NCBI GenBank assembly: GCA_944385105.1
Contig: CALWVR010000019.1
Location: 1 to 39,637, forward strand
Origin: an uncultured Clostridia bacterium
GTDB taxonomy: Bacteria > Bacillota > Clostridia > Oscillospirales > Acutalibacteraceae
DNA: 39,637 nucleotides
Direction of reading: 5' to 3'
Within the stretch, counting starts at the first letter, position 1; every line of letters starts with the position of its first letter. The translations under genes and the position numbers were made by a program. Positions 1 to 9,168 of this stretch are shown one piece after another. The notes beneath the pieces were generated by a model. That model saw nothing but the letters and a program-made list of their open reading frames with translations, had not been told where the DNA came from and ran no database searches.

Positions 1-209
1 TTGTCCATGGTTTCCTTTTCGTAATCTAAAAAGTCTTTTAATTCAAAATTTAAGTTCCTTTCTTTCACTATTGGCATTATTTCTCTTTTTAAAAATTCTT
101 CCAATTCTTCTTCACTTTTAATTTTTAGCATCTTTTCGCTCAGTTCTTTACATTTGTCGTTATCTTTTTCCAGCATCTCATAAAACCCTTGTATGTTTTT
201 TATATCCAT
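1..209 (-). CDS. Nif11-like leader protein, cut by window edge
   Basis: The first 69 codons of a gene running off the left edge are visible. The ATG at 209-207 follows the strong site AAGGAGAAGG. The product starts MDIKNIQGFYEMLEKD and continues through EFLKREIMPIVKER and FELKDFLDYEKETMD. It is clearly paralogous to the N-terminus of the 1531-residue repeat protein at 28455-33050 and of the pseudogene at 26191-27899. This segment resembles Nif11-like leaders, which normally direct modification and export of RiPP precursors and end in a Gly-Gly site. Here the GG site and the body lie outside the window, so the function of the mature part is unknown. By analogy the body may be a large exported protein. 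Confidence 0.75.
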   Translation of the reverse strand, partial: MDIKNIQGFYEMLEKDNDKCKELSEKMLKIKSEEELEEFLKREIMPIVKERNLNFELKDFLDYEKETMD

Positions 210-1581
210 AAATCAACCTTCTCCTTAAATAATATTTCGTCAATTATACCATATTATCTTTTATCTGTCAAGGTCATTAAATGTTTTTACCAAAATTTAA
301 AAACATGCAAAGTTATTTCTATATTAAAAATAAAAACCAGCTCTTAGTGTAGGTTCTACTTCTGCTATAAGCTGGGTTTTATCTATATATTATTCAATTA
401 TTTTTCCATTTTTAAAATTAAAGTTTATTTTACTGTATTTATCACAATCTTTTTGATGGATATGCACTATAGCTTATCACCAGAATCTGTCAGTTATCCT
501 GGACTTTTTTTTAGATTTTTTATAAACTTTTCTACCATGTTATTATACTTTAAACTTTATACTTTGTCAAAATATTCTAATTCCAAAAAATATTTTATCG
601 TTTAATGCATATAAAATACATCTTTATATTACTCTTATTTTAAGTTGATAACTTTACTTTGAGTACATTACAATGTTCTACACAATAAATTATAAATATT
701 AATTTCAAAACTTATTTTTAATAGGTAAGCTAATTTATGAGCTATACATTAAAAAGCATCTCCTTATATTCAAGCATTTTATAGATTATATGTTTGAATT
801 TTCTATATTTGCAACCGAATTATAGAAAAACTTATTGTAAACTACCAAGTTTTTTTTAATTAGTGATATTACCGTGTACAAAATTAAACTATGTAATATG
901 TCCTTCAAATATCTAGGTTCATTATAAAATACTTTTCACCTGTGCTATAAAATATAAGATTTGGTGATATCGATGAAGTTTAAAATATAGAAAAGATTAA
1001 ACCTTCCACACAAAAAACTAATTAAAATAGCTTTATTGAGCATTATAAAAATTGATATAAAACAAGCATTCCATAAAATTTATCTGCTTCAAGCAGATAA
1101 ATATACACTTATTTAAATTTCTCGTTTACTAAAACAAGATATCAACAACATTATTTGTATAGTAGTACATGTAGTAGATTGAGTGAACTTTGTAGATTTT
1201 CTTGTACTTTTACTTACATATAATTATAAGACTAACAACTAATGTAATTATTAATTTTTAAAACTACTTTTCCATCTCATTCAAATTACAATAAAAATTA
1301 CAGAACTAAAATCATTAATTGAAAGTTTTTTCTATAGGGTCCTAATGTAGTCAATAAATTTTTGACTTTGTTTCTCATTTAAAGCATCTAGCAAAATATA
1401 GCTACATTAGCATCCCCACTTAAAAATTCAGTAATCTACCTTTTTTTCGTATATTATAATTTGTGTATTCTATATTAATTTTCATCATAGCATAAAAGTC
1501 TCTAAAATTCTTTTCACTTCCATCTTCAATTCTTGGTAACATAATGTAACGCAAATTTCACTTACTACCAAAAATTATCGT
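210..1581. other. Gene-poor AT-rich stretch
   Basis: No convincing gene was found in about 1.37 kb. It holds the hairpin at 333-380 and, on the minus strand at 1542-1420, a 40-codon reading frame with no ribosome binding site. That frame contains RDFYAMMKINIEY, which faintly resembles TDFYAVMQSELES in the neighbouring EndoU-like protein. The rest is stop-rich in all frames and may be decayed coding sequence. Confidence 0.6.
333..380. terminator. Probable rho-independent terminator
   Basis: An AAAACCAGCT arm pairs with AGCTGGGTTTT across a loop that holds a smaller GTAG/CTAC hairpin. Runs of A precede it and T follow it, so it could work in either direction. No gene ends directly against it. 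Confidence 0.5.
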
Positions 1582-3246
1582 CTATTTCTTTCCATTGCGC
1601 CAAACACTAAGTTGTTTTACTAAATGTGGAATCTTTGATTTTAAATCATCTTTTTTACTTTCCTTTTCAGTTGATTGCTCCACTTTAATCTCTTCATTAA
1701 TATTCTTATTAAATTCAGAGCTTTCCGAGTCATTCGAAATTATGGAATCTTTGCTTTCAGTTTCAAAGCCTTCTATTGGTTTATCTTGTCCTGCATCGTC
1801 TATAGATACGTAATTTACATATTGATCATCTGTAGGCAAAGTATCTTCACTTTTAGTGGCATTAAAATCCGGTTGAGACCCACATGCTAAAGTCATCATT
1901 TTCATGGGTATATCCTTTTCTGCAACCTTTATTTTACCAGCACCGGTGTTAACCGGAACCTTTTGTTTGCCATTTCCAGTGGGCATATAGCGTAAAGGAT
2001 AAACAGAAAGAATTCTATTATCTCTCGAAACACATGTAAGTATGTAAACATTATTAACTCCAGCCAAATACAAAATACGATCGCTACAGCTAGGCAGAAT
2101 TGTTCCAAATTCAATGCATTTTTGAATAGCTTTGATAATATCCTCAGTTGACCAATATTTAGGAAAGATTGTTTTATATTTATCATTAGCATTCAGATCA
2201 AAAATTTCGCAGTCTTGTACTCCATTAGCCATTGTACATTTTATATTATAAGTCTTATTTTCTTCATTGTTTTTAAGAATCTCTTTTACAAAATCATTCC
2301 GAAATGGGTTTTCAAACACACTAGATATTTTTTGCTTCTTAATTTTATCCAAAATTTTCAGTGCATTTTTAGTATGTCCTCCTGACCGTAATGTGGCAAA
2401 ATTTTTGTCAAATTTACCAAATATAATATGCTTTAAAAATCCCAAATGAATTTTATAATTAACTTTTCTTTTATCACAATCGCGTTTAGCCTTTATTTCT
2501 ATAGTATTACAGTCTCCTTCTTCCCCAGAAACAATAAATCCTTTAGCTTCTATATCATCTATGTCCTTCTTTAAACGTGTTCTAAGTTCACACTCAACTT
2601 TATTTACAATTTTTTTATAAAAATTGATTTGATTAAATATTTGTAGAGATCTTTTATAGATATTAAACTTAGTTTCATTTCCTCCAAAATATTTATTTTT
2701 TATTACTATTTTTATAAAGGAATAAGGAAATTCATCTTTCTTTGGATTTAGTCCCAAATCTTTCTTAACTTGATCTATTATCTCCTCTTCATTCTTATAA
2801 GTTTGAAAGCACTTTTTAAAACTAAATTTTTCACAATATTTTAGATGTCCTATTATAGTTTTAATTTCATTTGGTATAGGTACACATTCACTTTCTAACT
2901 CACTCTGCATAACTGCATAAAAATCCGTAGGTGTCGCAGAGGCAACGTTTACACTTGCTGTAGCAGCTAAAATTCCACATAACAAAGTTAGTGTCGCTAA
3001 ACTTAAGTTTAATTTTCGAGCGCCCTTACGGACATTTAGTATATATTTTTTAGAAAATCTCTGTTTTATATTAGAAACATTTTTTAAATAATTGAAACAG
3101 TCAATAGAAATCTTTTCACCAAATTCTGTAAAATTACTTTTTGCAACTTCATGCTTTTTATCTACACTTTTTTTGTTCTCAAACGCTTCAGCAAAGCTAT
3201 CACTTACCGACAGCTTTTTGAATAGCTGTATGAGTTTAATATTCAT
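1582..3246 (-). CDS. Probable exported EndoU-family nuclease (toxin-like)
   Basis: This is a 554-residue protein. I chose the ATG at 3246 because AGGAGGG lies 8 bases upstream; the frame is open 20 codons further up but lacks a site. Residues 1-80 are a basic, mostly helical extension. Residues 81-104 form a hydrophobic segment ending in NVASA, a plausible signal-peptidase site. Residues about 268-418 match the bacterial EndoU pattern: HIIFG (His273), SGGHT (His291), NGV, KTIFP with W (Lys358, Thr359, Trp365) and GVNNVYI...RILSVYP. EndoU domains are metal-independent or metal-activated RNases, common as tips of polymorphic toxins. The tail, from about residue 455, is acidic and low in complexity and ends basic. 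No immunity gene is recognisable beside it. The EndoU call rests on motif order, not on a search. Confidence 0.6.
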   Translation of the reverse strand: MNIKLIQLFKKLSVSDSFAEAFENKKSVDKKHEVAKSNFTEFGEKISIDCFNYLKNVSNIKQRFSKKYILNVRKGARKLNLSLATLTLLCGILAATASVNVASATPTDFYAVMQSELESECVPIPNEIKTIIGHLKYCEKFSFKKCFQTYKNEEEIIDQVKKDLGLNPKKDEFPYSFIKIVIKNKYFGGNETKFNIYKRSLQIFNQINFYKKIVNKVECELRTRLKKDIDDIEAKGFIVSGEEGDCNTIEIKAKRDCDKRKVNYKIHLGFLKHIIFGKFDKNFATLRSGGHTKNALKILDKIKKQKISSVFENPFRNDFVKEILKNNEENKTYNIKCTMANGVQDCEIFDLNANDKYKTIFPKYWSTEDIIKAIQKCIEFGTILPSCSDRILYLAGVNNVYILTCVSRDNRILSVYPLRYMPTGNGKQKVPVNTGAGKIKVAEKDIPMKMMTLACGSQPDFNATKSEDTLPTDDQYVNYVSIDDAGQDKPIEGFETESKDSIISNDSESSEFNKNINEEIKVEQSTEKESKKDDLKSKIPHLVKQLSVWRNGKK

Positions 3247-3548
3247 TAAAATATCCCTCCTCCTATGATTAAAATAAATTATATCAAAATATTTACTTTT
3301 TGTCAATTAAGTAGGTAATATTGCCACCTTATTATATAAAAGTAAATTATAATAATATGGAAAATCTTAAATACTTTGTATTATAAAATCAAAAAGTATC
3401 ACTCAAATGCATTTGTTCTCTCAATTTATTAGTGTAGACAGTTTCAGTTTATAAATATATACATACTAAATAGGTATTTGTTCTACATATCATAATTATT
3501 CAAGGAACTTATAATAGTTATCTTCACTACAATAATATAAGTACACAA

Positions 3549-3597
3549 AAAAATCAGCTTTTGTCAGAATTAAAGCCTGCACTAAAAGCTGATTTTT
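3549..3597. terminator. Bidirectional hairpin terminator
   Basis: The arms AAAAATCAGCTTTT (3549-3562) and AAAAGCTGATTTTT (3584-3597) are perfectly complementary, giving a 14-bp stem with a 21-base loop. A run of A precedes it and T-rich sequence follows. It separates the EndoU-like gene from the lantibiotic locus. Confidence 0.7.
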
Positions 3598-4022
3598 ATT
3601 TTTCTTACATAAACTTTTTAGAGCCGTATAAAAAAGCCTTTATTCTCTTGGACAAAGGTTAGACCTTATTTCCTTGTCATTCTTAGTTCTCATCATTTCA
3701 ATGTCGCAGTATAAAAACACTTTCAAATCTAAGCTATTGTAGCCATACTTATCACCTTCTTACTCATATCCTGTTTAAAATCACTTGTATTTTTATTGAA
3801 ATATTAGACAAATTAGTATGACTTCAAATAATTTGTTATTAATTGACAATAATTGTAAGTTAAAATTAATTTAAATATCAAGTTGGTAGAATTTGTAAAA
3901 TATTATTGATTTCAGCTATCCAATGTGATAACATAACATTCAGAAATGAGGTATCATAATTCCTAATATAATATCTTTCATTTCTAGTAAATTAATATTC
4001 CAAAATTGAGGAGGCAAAACCA
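3598..4022 (+). other. Leader region of the lantibiotic locus
   Basis: No gene was found here. It must contain the lanA promoter, and the ribosome binding site GAGGAGG lies at 4008-4014, 8 bases before the lanA ATG. A TTGACA at 3843-3848 has only weak TTAATT-like partners at the right distance. Confidence 0.5.
3944..3972 (+). promoter_or_regulatory. Candidate lanA promoter
   Basis: A perfect TATAAT lies at 3967-3972, about 50 bases before the lanA start. The expected -35 position (about 3944-3949) carries no TTGACA-like hexamer. This would fit a promoter that needs an activator, as nisin-type promoters do, but no LanR/LanK pair is present in the window. The assignment is by eye. Confidence 0.3.
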
Positions 4023-4187
4023 ATGAACCAAGAAAATTTAGATTTTGATTTGGATTTACAAGCAGATGTTAATTCAAGCCCAGACGAGTCAGGGATTACT
4101 AGCATAAGCTTATGCACACCTGGATGCGTAACGGGCTTGCTACAAGGTTGCTCTAATCGATCTGCTACATGCCACTGTAGTTTTTAA
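4023..4187 (+). CDS. lanA: Nisin-like class I lantibiotic precursor LanA
   Basis: This gene encodes a 54-residue precursor. The leader (1-24) contains the FDLDLQ box at 8-13, the class I recognition motif for LanB and LanC. The core begins ITSISLCTPGC at residue 25 exactly as nisin does. With core numbering, Ser3-Cys7, Thr8-Cys11, Thr13-Cys19, Ser23-Cys26 and Thr25-Cys28 reproduce rings A to E, and Thr2 and Ser5 should become Dhb2 and Dha5. Differences from nisin are Val12 for Lys, Leu15, Gln17, a Ser-Asn-Arg hinge (20-22), and an end at Ser29-Phe30, so the flexible nisin tail is missing. The residue before the core is Gly, not the Arg that NisP needs. GAGGAGG lies 8 bases upstream. The mature product should bind lipid II through rings A/B. 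Confidence 0.95.
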   Translation: MNQENLDFDLDLQADVNSSPDESGITSISLCTPGCVTGLLQGCSNRSATCHCSF

Positions 4188-4196
4188 TTAAACGCT

Positions 4197-4238
4197 AAGA
4201 GACAATATAGCTACACAAAAGGCAGCTTATTGTCTCTT
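4197..4238 (+). promoter_or_regulatory. Stem-loop between lanA and lanB
   Basis: AAGAGACAATA..AGCT (4197-4212) pairs with AGCTTATTGTCTCTT (4224-4238), leaving one bulged T and an 11-base loop. No long T run follows. Such structures after lantibiotic precursor genes act as leaky terminators or mRNA stabilisers, so that the precursor is made in excess over its enzymes. That role is inferred here. Confidence 0.75.
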
Positions 4239-4261
4239 CATTTCATTAAGAAGGGTTGAAA

Positions 4262-7200
4262 ATGAAAAATAACTTTGAACTAATGGATACATTTATGATT
4301 AGGGTACCTACTCTCCCCATAGACCTGCATTTTAATTTAATTCAGGATAGTACAGACAGCTATGATCACATTTTTAATAGGTTACCTGAAAAATATTACA
4401 GGATCTTGAAAGAAGCTATACAAACATCTAGTTTCAATTTTTATAACTCAATGATAAATTTTGAAAATGATAATAAACTCAATAATAAAGAACATTTTAC
4501 TAATTCTGAATATAAATACTTTATTAGAGCAACTTCACGTTGTACTCCGTATGGACTTTTTTCTAGCGTAGCATTTGGCAATTATAGTAACTCTTTAAGC
4601 TCCTTTGAACTTGATAATCCTGTGTCGATAAGATATGCTAAGCCAGATATGTGTTGGCTATTTAATGTTATAAAGGAATTAGAAGTAAAGTATAGAGATA
4701 AGCTTCTTTATAAAATTAACGAAGCTGCTGTTATAAACCACGGCCGTGTTTCTTTATTAAGCTCTACACAAAAAAGCAAGAAAATAACAAATATTAGTAT
4801 CAAACATACTAAAGCTTTTGATCTTATTTACAATTTAGCAAAAAATTATGTTCCATTTGTAGATATAATTAACGAGCTAAAAAAGACTTATAAAGATTGT
4901 AATGATAATAAATTTAAAATTTTTCTAGACGAGCTAATTAACAACGAGTACTTAATATCAAATTTAAGACCTCCATTAACAAAAAATGGTCAATTTGAAT
5001 ATTTCTTAGATCAACTAAAGAGAGTAGTATCAGATAAGACTTACACTGATAAACTAGTTAAAATTTATAATGACATAAATTTATACAATAAGTGTTCAGA
5101 TAGGAATAATGAAAATTTATATAATAAATTAACAGCAGAAATGCAAGACATTTTTAAATCAGATAACTATTTGCAAATAGATACGAAAGCAAATTTTATA
5201 AGTAAACGAATAAATAAAAACTGTATTAATGAACTAAATGAATTAATAAATATTCTAATGAAATTTAATAGTAAAAATGTACACTATAATTATTGGAAAA
5301 TTTATAAAGAAAAGTTTCTGGACTTTTATGGCGAAAACAGGTTGGTTAAATTAATAGATTTGATAGATGAAAATTACGGAATTGGATTACCAATTGACGA
5401 TAAAAATACTGCTTATAATATAGGCAAAAATTATGAAAAATTCTCTTCAGATTTAGCATACTATTTCTATAATAAATATTGTTATGCACTAAAAAATGGA
5501 TTAAATACAATAGAAATAACAGATGAAGAAATAGACTCTTTAAATTTATCAAATTGTGAATATGAGTACATTCCTGAATCTTTAGAACTAAATTTAGTCA
5601 TGATGAAAGAAAAAAATAAATTTATTTTTGAACTAGGTGATATCATTGGTTCCCCCGCAGCCGGTAAAAGCTTTGGAAGGTTTTCTCATATGATGGATGA
5701 GCATACTACATTTTTTGATGATATAAATAATTCATATAAAAGTCTCCATACAGATAATGATTATATAACTTGTGAAGTTTCATTAGTTCCTTTAAATGAA
5801 AGATCAGCTAATGTAATTTGTAATAATCATAGAAGTGAATATGAAATTTCTCTTTCAACTGCAAACTCTCATGATGTTAAAACACAGCTATCTCTTGATG
5901 ACATTATGGTAGGTTTAGAAAACAACAAATTTTATTTAAAATCTAAAAAACTAAATAAAAGAATTTTAATAACCATGAATAACATGTTTAACCCATCATA
6001 TCTTCCCCCTATTGTAAGATTTCTTGCAGATATGACAATACAAGAAAAAATTTTATGGTATGATTTTCCTTGGAAAACATTCTTTAGCCAATATACTTAT
6101 GTACCAGAAATAAAGTATAAAAACTTTATATTACAATCTGAAAGATGGCATATAAATAACTCAATTTTGTCATTAAGTAAAAAGTGCAGTTTTGATGAAT
6201 TTTTGAATAAGTTCAATACATATGTTAAAGCTTATAACATATGTCAATATGTTTATATAAAAGGTTTAGATGATAATAAGTTATTAATAAATATAAAAAA
6301 TAAAAGATGTCTGCAAATACTTTATAATGAGTTATTTGTAAAAAAAGCTAATATATGTCTATGCAAATTTCATCGCGAATTTGATTCACCGGTTAAATGT
6401 GGCAATGAAAATTACCATGCAGAACTATTTATTCCTTTGCAAAAAATCAATAAACCTATAAAAAAGGTACAAAAACGTGAAATAGAAATAATAGAAGAAA
6501 AGCTGCCTCTAGTTGAACATATCAGATTTAGAAGACCATTCGATGAGTGGTTATACTTTAATCTATATGGAGTAAACAAAAATTTAAATAGATTGATTGG
6601 TATACAAATAAATAGCTTTTTATCTCAATTAAAAGATGAGAAAAAAATAGACGATTACTTCTTTATAAGATATTTAGATCCTAAAGAACACATACGCCTA
6701 CGCATTAATGGAAAAAGAACGAATCTAATAAAAGTTTATGATGAAATAGATTGTTGGCTTTATTCATTAATGGAAAATTTTTATATATCAAATTTCAATT
6801 TAGATTTCTATAATAGGGAAATAGAGCGTTATGGAGGTTCAAGTTGCATTGAGCATGCAGAAAAGGTTTTTGCACAAGATAGTTATGCCTGCATTAATAT
6901 ATTCGAAATGAAAGCTAAGAGCAAAATATCAATTTCTGATGACACATTAGGCTTGCTAAATATATTAAGTTACCTTGATGCATTCAAACTTAGCCTTGAG
7001 GAAAAGCTAATATTTTTAGACAGAAGCGTATCTACATCCTTACATCGTGACTCCTTTAAATCAAAAAGAAAAGACTTTTTAGAAACTGCTATAAATTATA
7101 TAAATAATACAATAAATAATGAGGAACAAAAAACCATATTAAGGATTTACGAAAAGAGAAAAAAATCTATAGAAAATTACTTGCAACAAATTAGAAAAAT

Positions 7201-7381
7201 ACATAATAACAATAATAATATAAAATATCAAATCCTTGACAGCCTTATACATATGTCTATGAATAGAATGTTTGGTACTAATGTAGAGTACGAATTAAAA
7301 TTAAGAAGCTATACTCGACATACAATATATGTATTATATTGTATGGATAAAAAGTATACTTTAAAAAGGAACAAGAAATGA
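4262..7381 (+). CDS. lanB: Lantibiotic dehydratase LanB
   Basis: This 1039-residue protein has the usual size of class I LanB enzymes. These use glutamyl-tRNA to activate Ser and Thr of the precursor and then eliminate glutamate to give dehydroalanine and dehydrobutyrine. The long N-terminal glutamylation domain contains RATSRCTPYGLFSSVAFG (around residues 87-104), a hallmark of the family. The C-terminal elimination domain starts near residue 755 with HIRFRRPFDEWLYFNLYG and contains YFFIRYLDPKEHIRLRI. I chose the ATG at 4262 over the in-frame TTG at 4256 because AAGAAGGG ends 6 bases before the ATG and touches the TTG. The lanT start overlaps its stop, so the two are probably translationally coupled. 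Confidence 0.95.
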   Translation: MKNNFELMDTFMIRVPTLPIDLHFNLIQDSTDSYDHIFNRLPEKYYRILKEAIQTSSFNFYNSMINFENDNKLNNKEHFTNSEYKYFIRATSRCTPYGLFSSVAFGNYSNSLSSFELDNPVSIRYAKPDMCWLFNVIKELEVKYRDKLLYKINEAAVINHGRVSLLSSTQKSKKITNISIKHTKAFDLIYNLAKNYVPFVDIINELKKTYKDCNDNKFKIFLDELINNEYLISNLRPPLTKNGQFEYFLDQLKRVVSDKTYTDKLVKIYNDINLYNKCSDRNNENLYNKLTAEMQDIFKSDNYLQIDTKANFISKRINKNCINELNELINILMKFNSKNVHYNYWKIYKEKFLDFYGENRLVKLIDLIDENYGIGLPIDDKNTAYNIGKNYEKFSSDLAYYFYNKYCYALKNGLNTIEITDEEIDSLNLSNCEYEYIPESLELNLVMMKEKNKFIFELGDIIGSPAAGKSFGRFSHMMDEHTTFFDDINNSYKSLHTDNDYITCEVSLVPLNERSANVICNNHRSEYEISLSTANSHDVKTQLSLDDIMVGLENNKFYLKSKKLNKRILITMNNMFNPSYLPPIVRFLADMTIQEKILWYDFPWKTFFSQYTYVPEIKYKNFILQSERWHINNSILSLSKKCSFDEFLNKFNTYVKAYNICQYVYIKGLDDNKLLINIKNKRCLQILYNELFVKKANICLCKFHREFDSPVKCGNENYHAELFIPLQKINKPIKKVQKREIEIIEEKLPLVEHIRFRRPFDEWLYFNLYGVNKNLNRLIGIQINSFLSQLKDEKKIDDYFFIRYLDPKEHIRLRINGKRTNLIKVYDEIDCWLYSLMENFYISNFNLDFYNREIERYGGSSCIEHAEKVFAQDSYACINIFEMKAKSKISISDDTLGLLNILSYLDAFKLSLEEKLIFLDRSVSTSLHRDSFKSKRKDFLETAINYINNTINNEEQKTILRIYEKRKKSIENYLQQIRKIHNNNNNIKYQILDSLIHMSMNRMFGTNVEYELKLRSYTRHTIYVLYCMDKKYTLKRNKK

Positions 7382-9168
7382 TTGAAAAATTAAAGAAAAA
7401 CCTTCGCACAATATTAAAGATCATATCTTTTACAAAAATAGTCCCTAAAACATTAAAATTAATATACTCATTCGATAAAAAAGGTATTATCATATTGTCC
7501 TTTTTAAACTTATTAAAATCAACATTACCAATATTATCTGCATTTATTTTCGGTATGATGATAAATACGCTATACTTAAAAAACTTTGATAAAATAATAT
7601 CAATAATAATTCTATATGTGACAATTAAAGTACTAGCAGATTTAATCACCGTTATTAGCACTCATATTAGTAGAAAAATACAATCATTTCTTGACTATAA
7701 ATTAGTAAAAAAGACAATGGAAAAATGTAGTAAACTATCTTTAATGGATTTTGAAAATTCTAAAGTACAAGATATGTTACAACACATTCAGTCGCAAATT
7801 TCATATAGGCCATACCAAATGTTTAACAATATTATATCAATACTAACATCTATTGTGACACTTACAACATCCTTATATGTTTTTATAAAATTTTTTAAAT
7901 ATGCAAGTTTTATACTTATAGTTCCCTTTATTATATCAACAATTTGCTATTTATTACTATGTGATGAAGAATTTGAATTAGAGGAAAAAAGATGTCCACG
8001 TTCAAGGTCACTTTGGTACATAGAATATCTCCTTACAAAAGACATTAATTTTAAGGAAATTCGTTTGTTTGGCCTATCTAAATATTTACTTGATAAATAT
8101 AATAGAAATAAAAAAATTATTGTCTCTGAAAACATTAAAGTAAGTAAAAAAAGGAGTATTTTAACAGCTATATTTGACTTTATTAACAATATAATGTCTT
8201 TCATAATGTTAATCATTATCGTATTATCTATGTGTAGTAATGTGCTTACTGTAGCGTTAGCAATTAGCTTAATTAGAACTTTATCAATATTTTATAGTAG
8301 TTGTCGTGGATTTGGGGATAGTATATATGGAATATACCAAAATAGCCTTTATATGAAAAAACTTTTTAATTTTCTGGAGTTAAAAGAAGATCAAGATTTA
8401 AAAGATAATAAACTAAAATTGCCTAGTATTAATACACTAGAGGTAAAAAATTTAAAGTTTAGTTATGATGGTAAAAATTTAGTTCTAGACAATATTAATT
8501 TTAAAATAAAAAAAGGCGAACGCGTAGCTCTATTTGGAGTCAACGGTTCTGGTAAGTCTACACTTATAAAACTTATACTAAGTTATTACAATGTAGAGAA
8601 CAATATGATCTTATTTAATGATAAATGTATAAATACTTTAGATAAAAAAAGTCTCTATAAAAGAATTAGTGTTCTTTTCCAGGATTTTATAAAATATGAG
8701 TTGTCTCTTAGAGAAAATATAGGATTTGGCAATATAGATAATATTGAAAACAATGTTAAACTCAATAACACAAAAAATACTGTTGGTATTAATTTTATAA
8801 AAAATTTAGATCAACAACTAGGACTATGGTTTGATGAAGGAACACAATTATCTGGCGGTCAGTGGCAGAAAATAGCAATCGCAAGGGCCTTGTTTAACGA
8901 TGCTGACATTTATATTCTTGATGAACCAAGTTCTGCATTAGATAAAATAAATGAAAATAAACTAATAAATTACTTTATAGACTTTACTAAGGATAAAATT
9001 GGATTATTTATATCTCACAAAATTTCTAATGCTATGAAAGCTGATAAAATAATATTCATCGATCACGGTAAAATAGTTAATATAGGCTCTCATGAATTCT
9101 TATTAAAAAACTGCAGTCTATATAAAAAAATATATAATTTGGAATTCGGGAAAAATATGGAGGAATAA
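7378..9168 (+). CDS. lanT: Lantibiotic ABC exporter LanT (no protease domain)
   Basis: This 596-residue half-transporter has a six-helix membrane domain in the first 310 or so residues and a C-terminal ATPase. Visible motifs are Walker A GVNGSGKST (387-395), signature LSGGQ (491-495), Walker B IYILDEPSSALD and the H-loop ISHK. There is no C39 peptidase domain before the membrane part, as expected for a class I LanT, so the modified precursor should leave the cell with its leader attached. Its ATG overlaps the lanB stop (ATGA), and its own stop shares a base with the lanC start. The site AAAAGGA lies 7 bases before the start. Confidence 0.93.
   Translation: MIEKLKKNLRTILKIISFTKIVPKTLKLIYSFDKKGIIILSFLNLLKSTLPILSAFIFGMMINTLYLKNFDKIISIIILYVTIKVLADLITVISTHISRKIQSFLDYKLVKKTMEKCSKLSLMDFENSKVQDMLQHIQSQISYRPYQMFNNIISILTSIVTLTTSLYVFIKFFKYASFILIVPFIISTICYLLLCDEEFELEEKRCPRSRSLWYIEYLLTKDINFKEIRLFGLSKYLLDKYNRNKKIIVSENIKVSKKRSILTAIFDFINNIMSFIMLIIIVLSMCSNVLTVALAISLIRTLSIFYSSCRGFGDSIYGIYQNSLYMKKLFNFLELKEDQDLKDNKLKLPSINTLEVKNLKFSYDGKNLVLDNINFKIKKGERVALFGVNGSGKSTLIKLILSYYNVENNMILFNDKCINTLDKKSLYKRISVLFQDFIKYELSLRENIGFGNIDNIENNVKLNNTKNTVGINFIKNLDQQLGLWFDEGTQLSGGQWQKIAIARALFNDADIYILDEPSSALDKINENKLINYFIDFTKDKIGLFISHKISNAMKADKIIFIDHGKIVNIGSHEFLLKNCSLYKKIYNLEFGKNMEE

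Noticed and set aside
3843-3871. TTGACA with TTAATT as the lanA promoter
   Set aside because: The -10 partner is poor and it lies far upstream. The TATAAT at 3967 is better placed, although it lacks a -35 box.
7278-7661. Minus-strand open frame across the lanB/lanT junction
   Set aside because: It lies opposite two well-supported genes, has no binding site and reads as low-complexity hydrophobic residues typical of antisense AT-rich DNA.
7378-9168. LanT as a C39 peptidase-containing transporter for the double-glycine leaders
   Set aside because: There is no peptidase domain before the first membrane helix, so it cannot cut Gly-Gly leaders.
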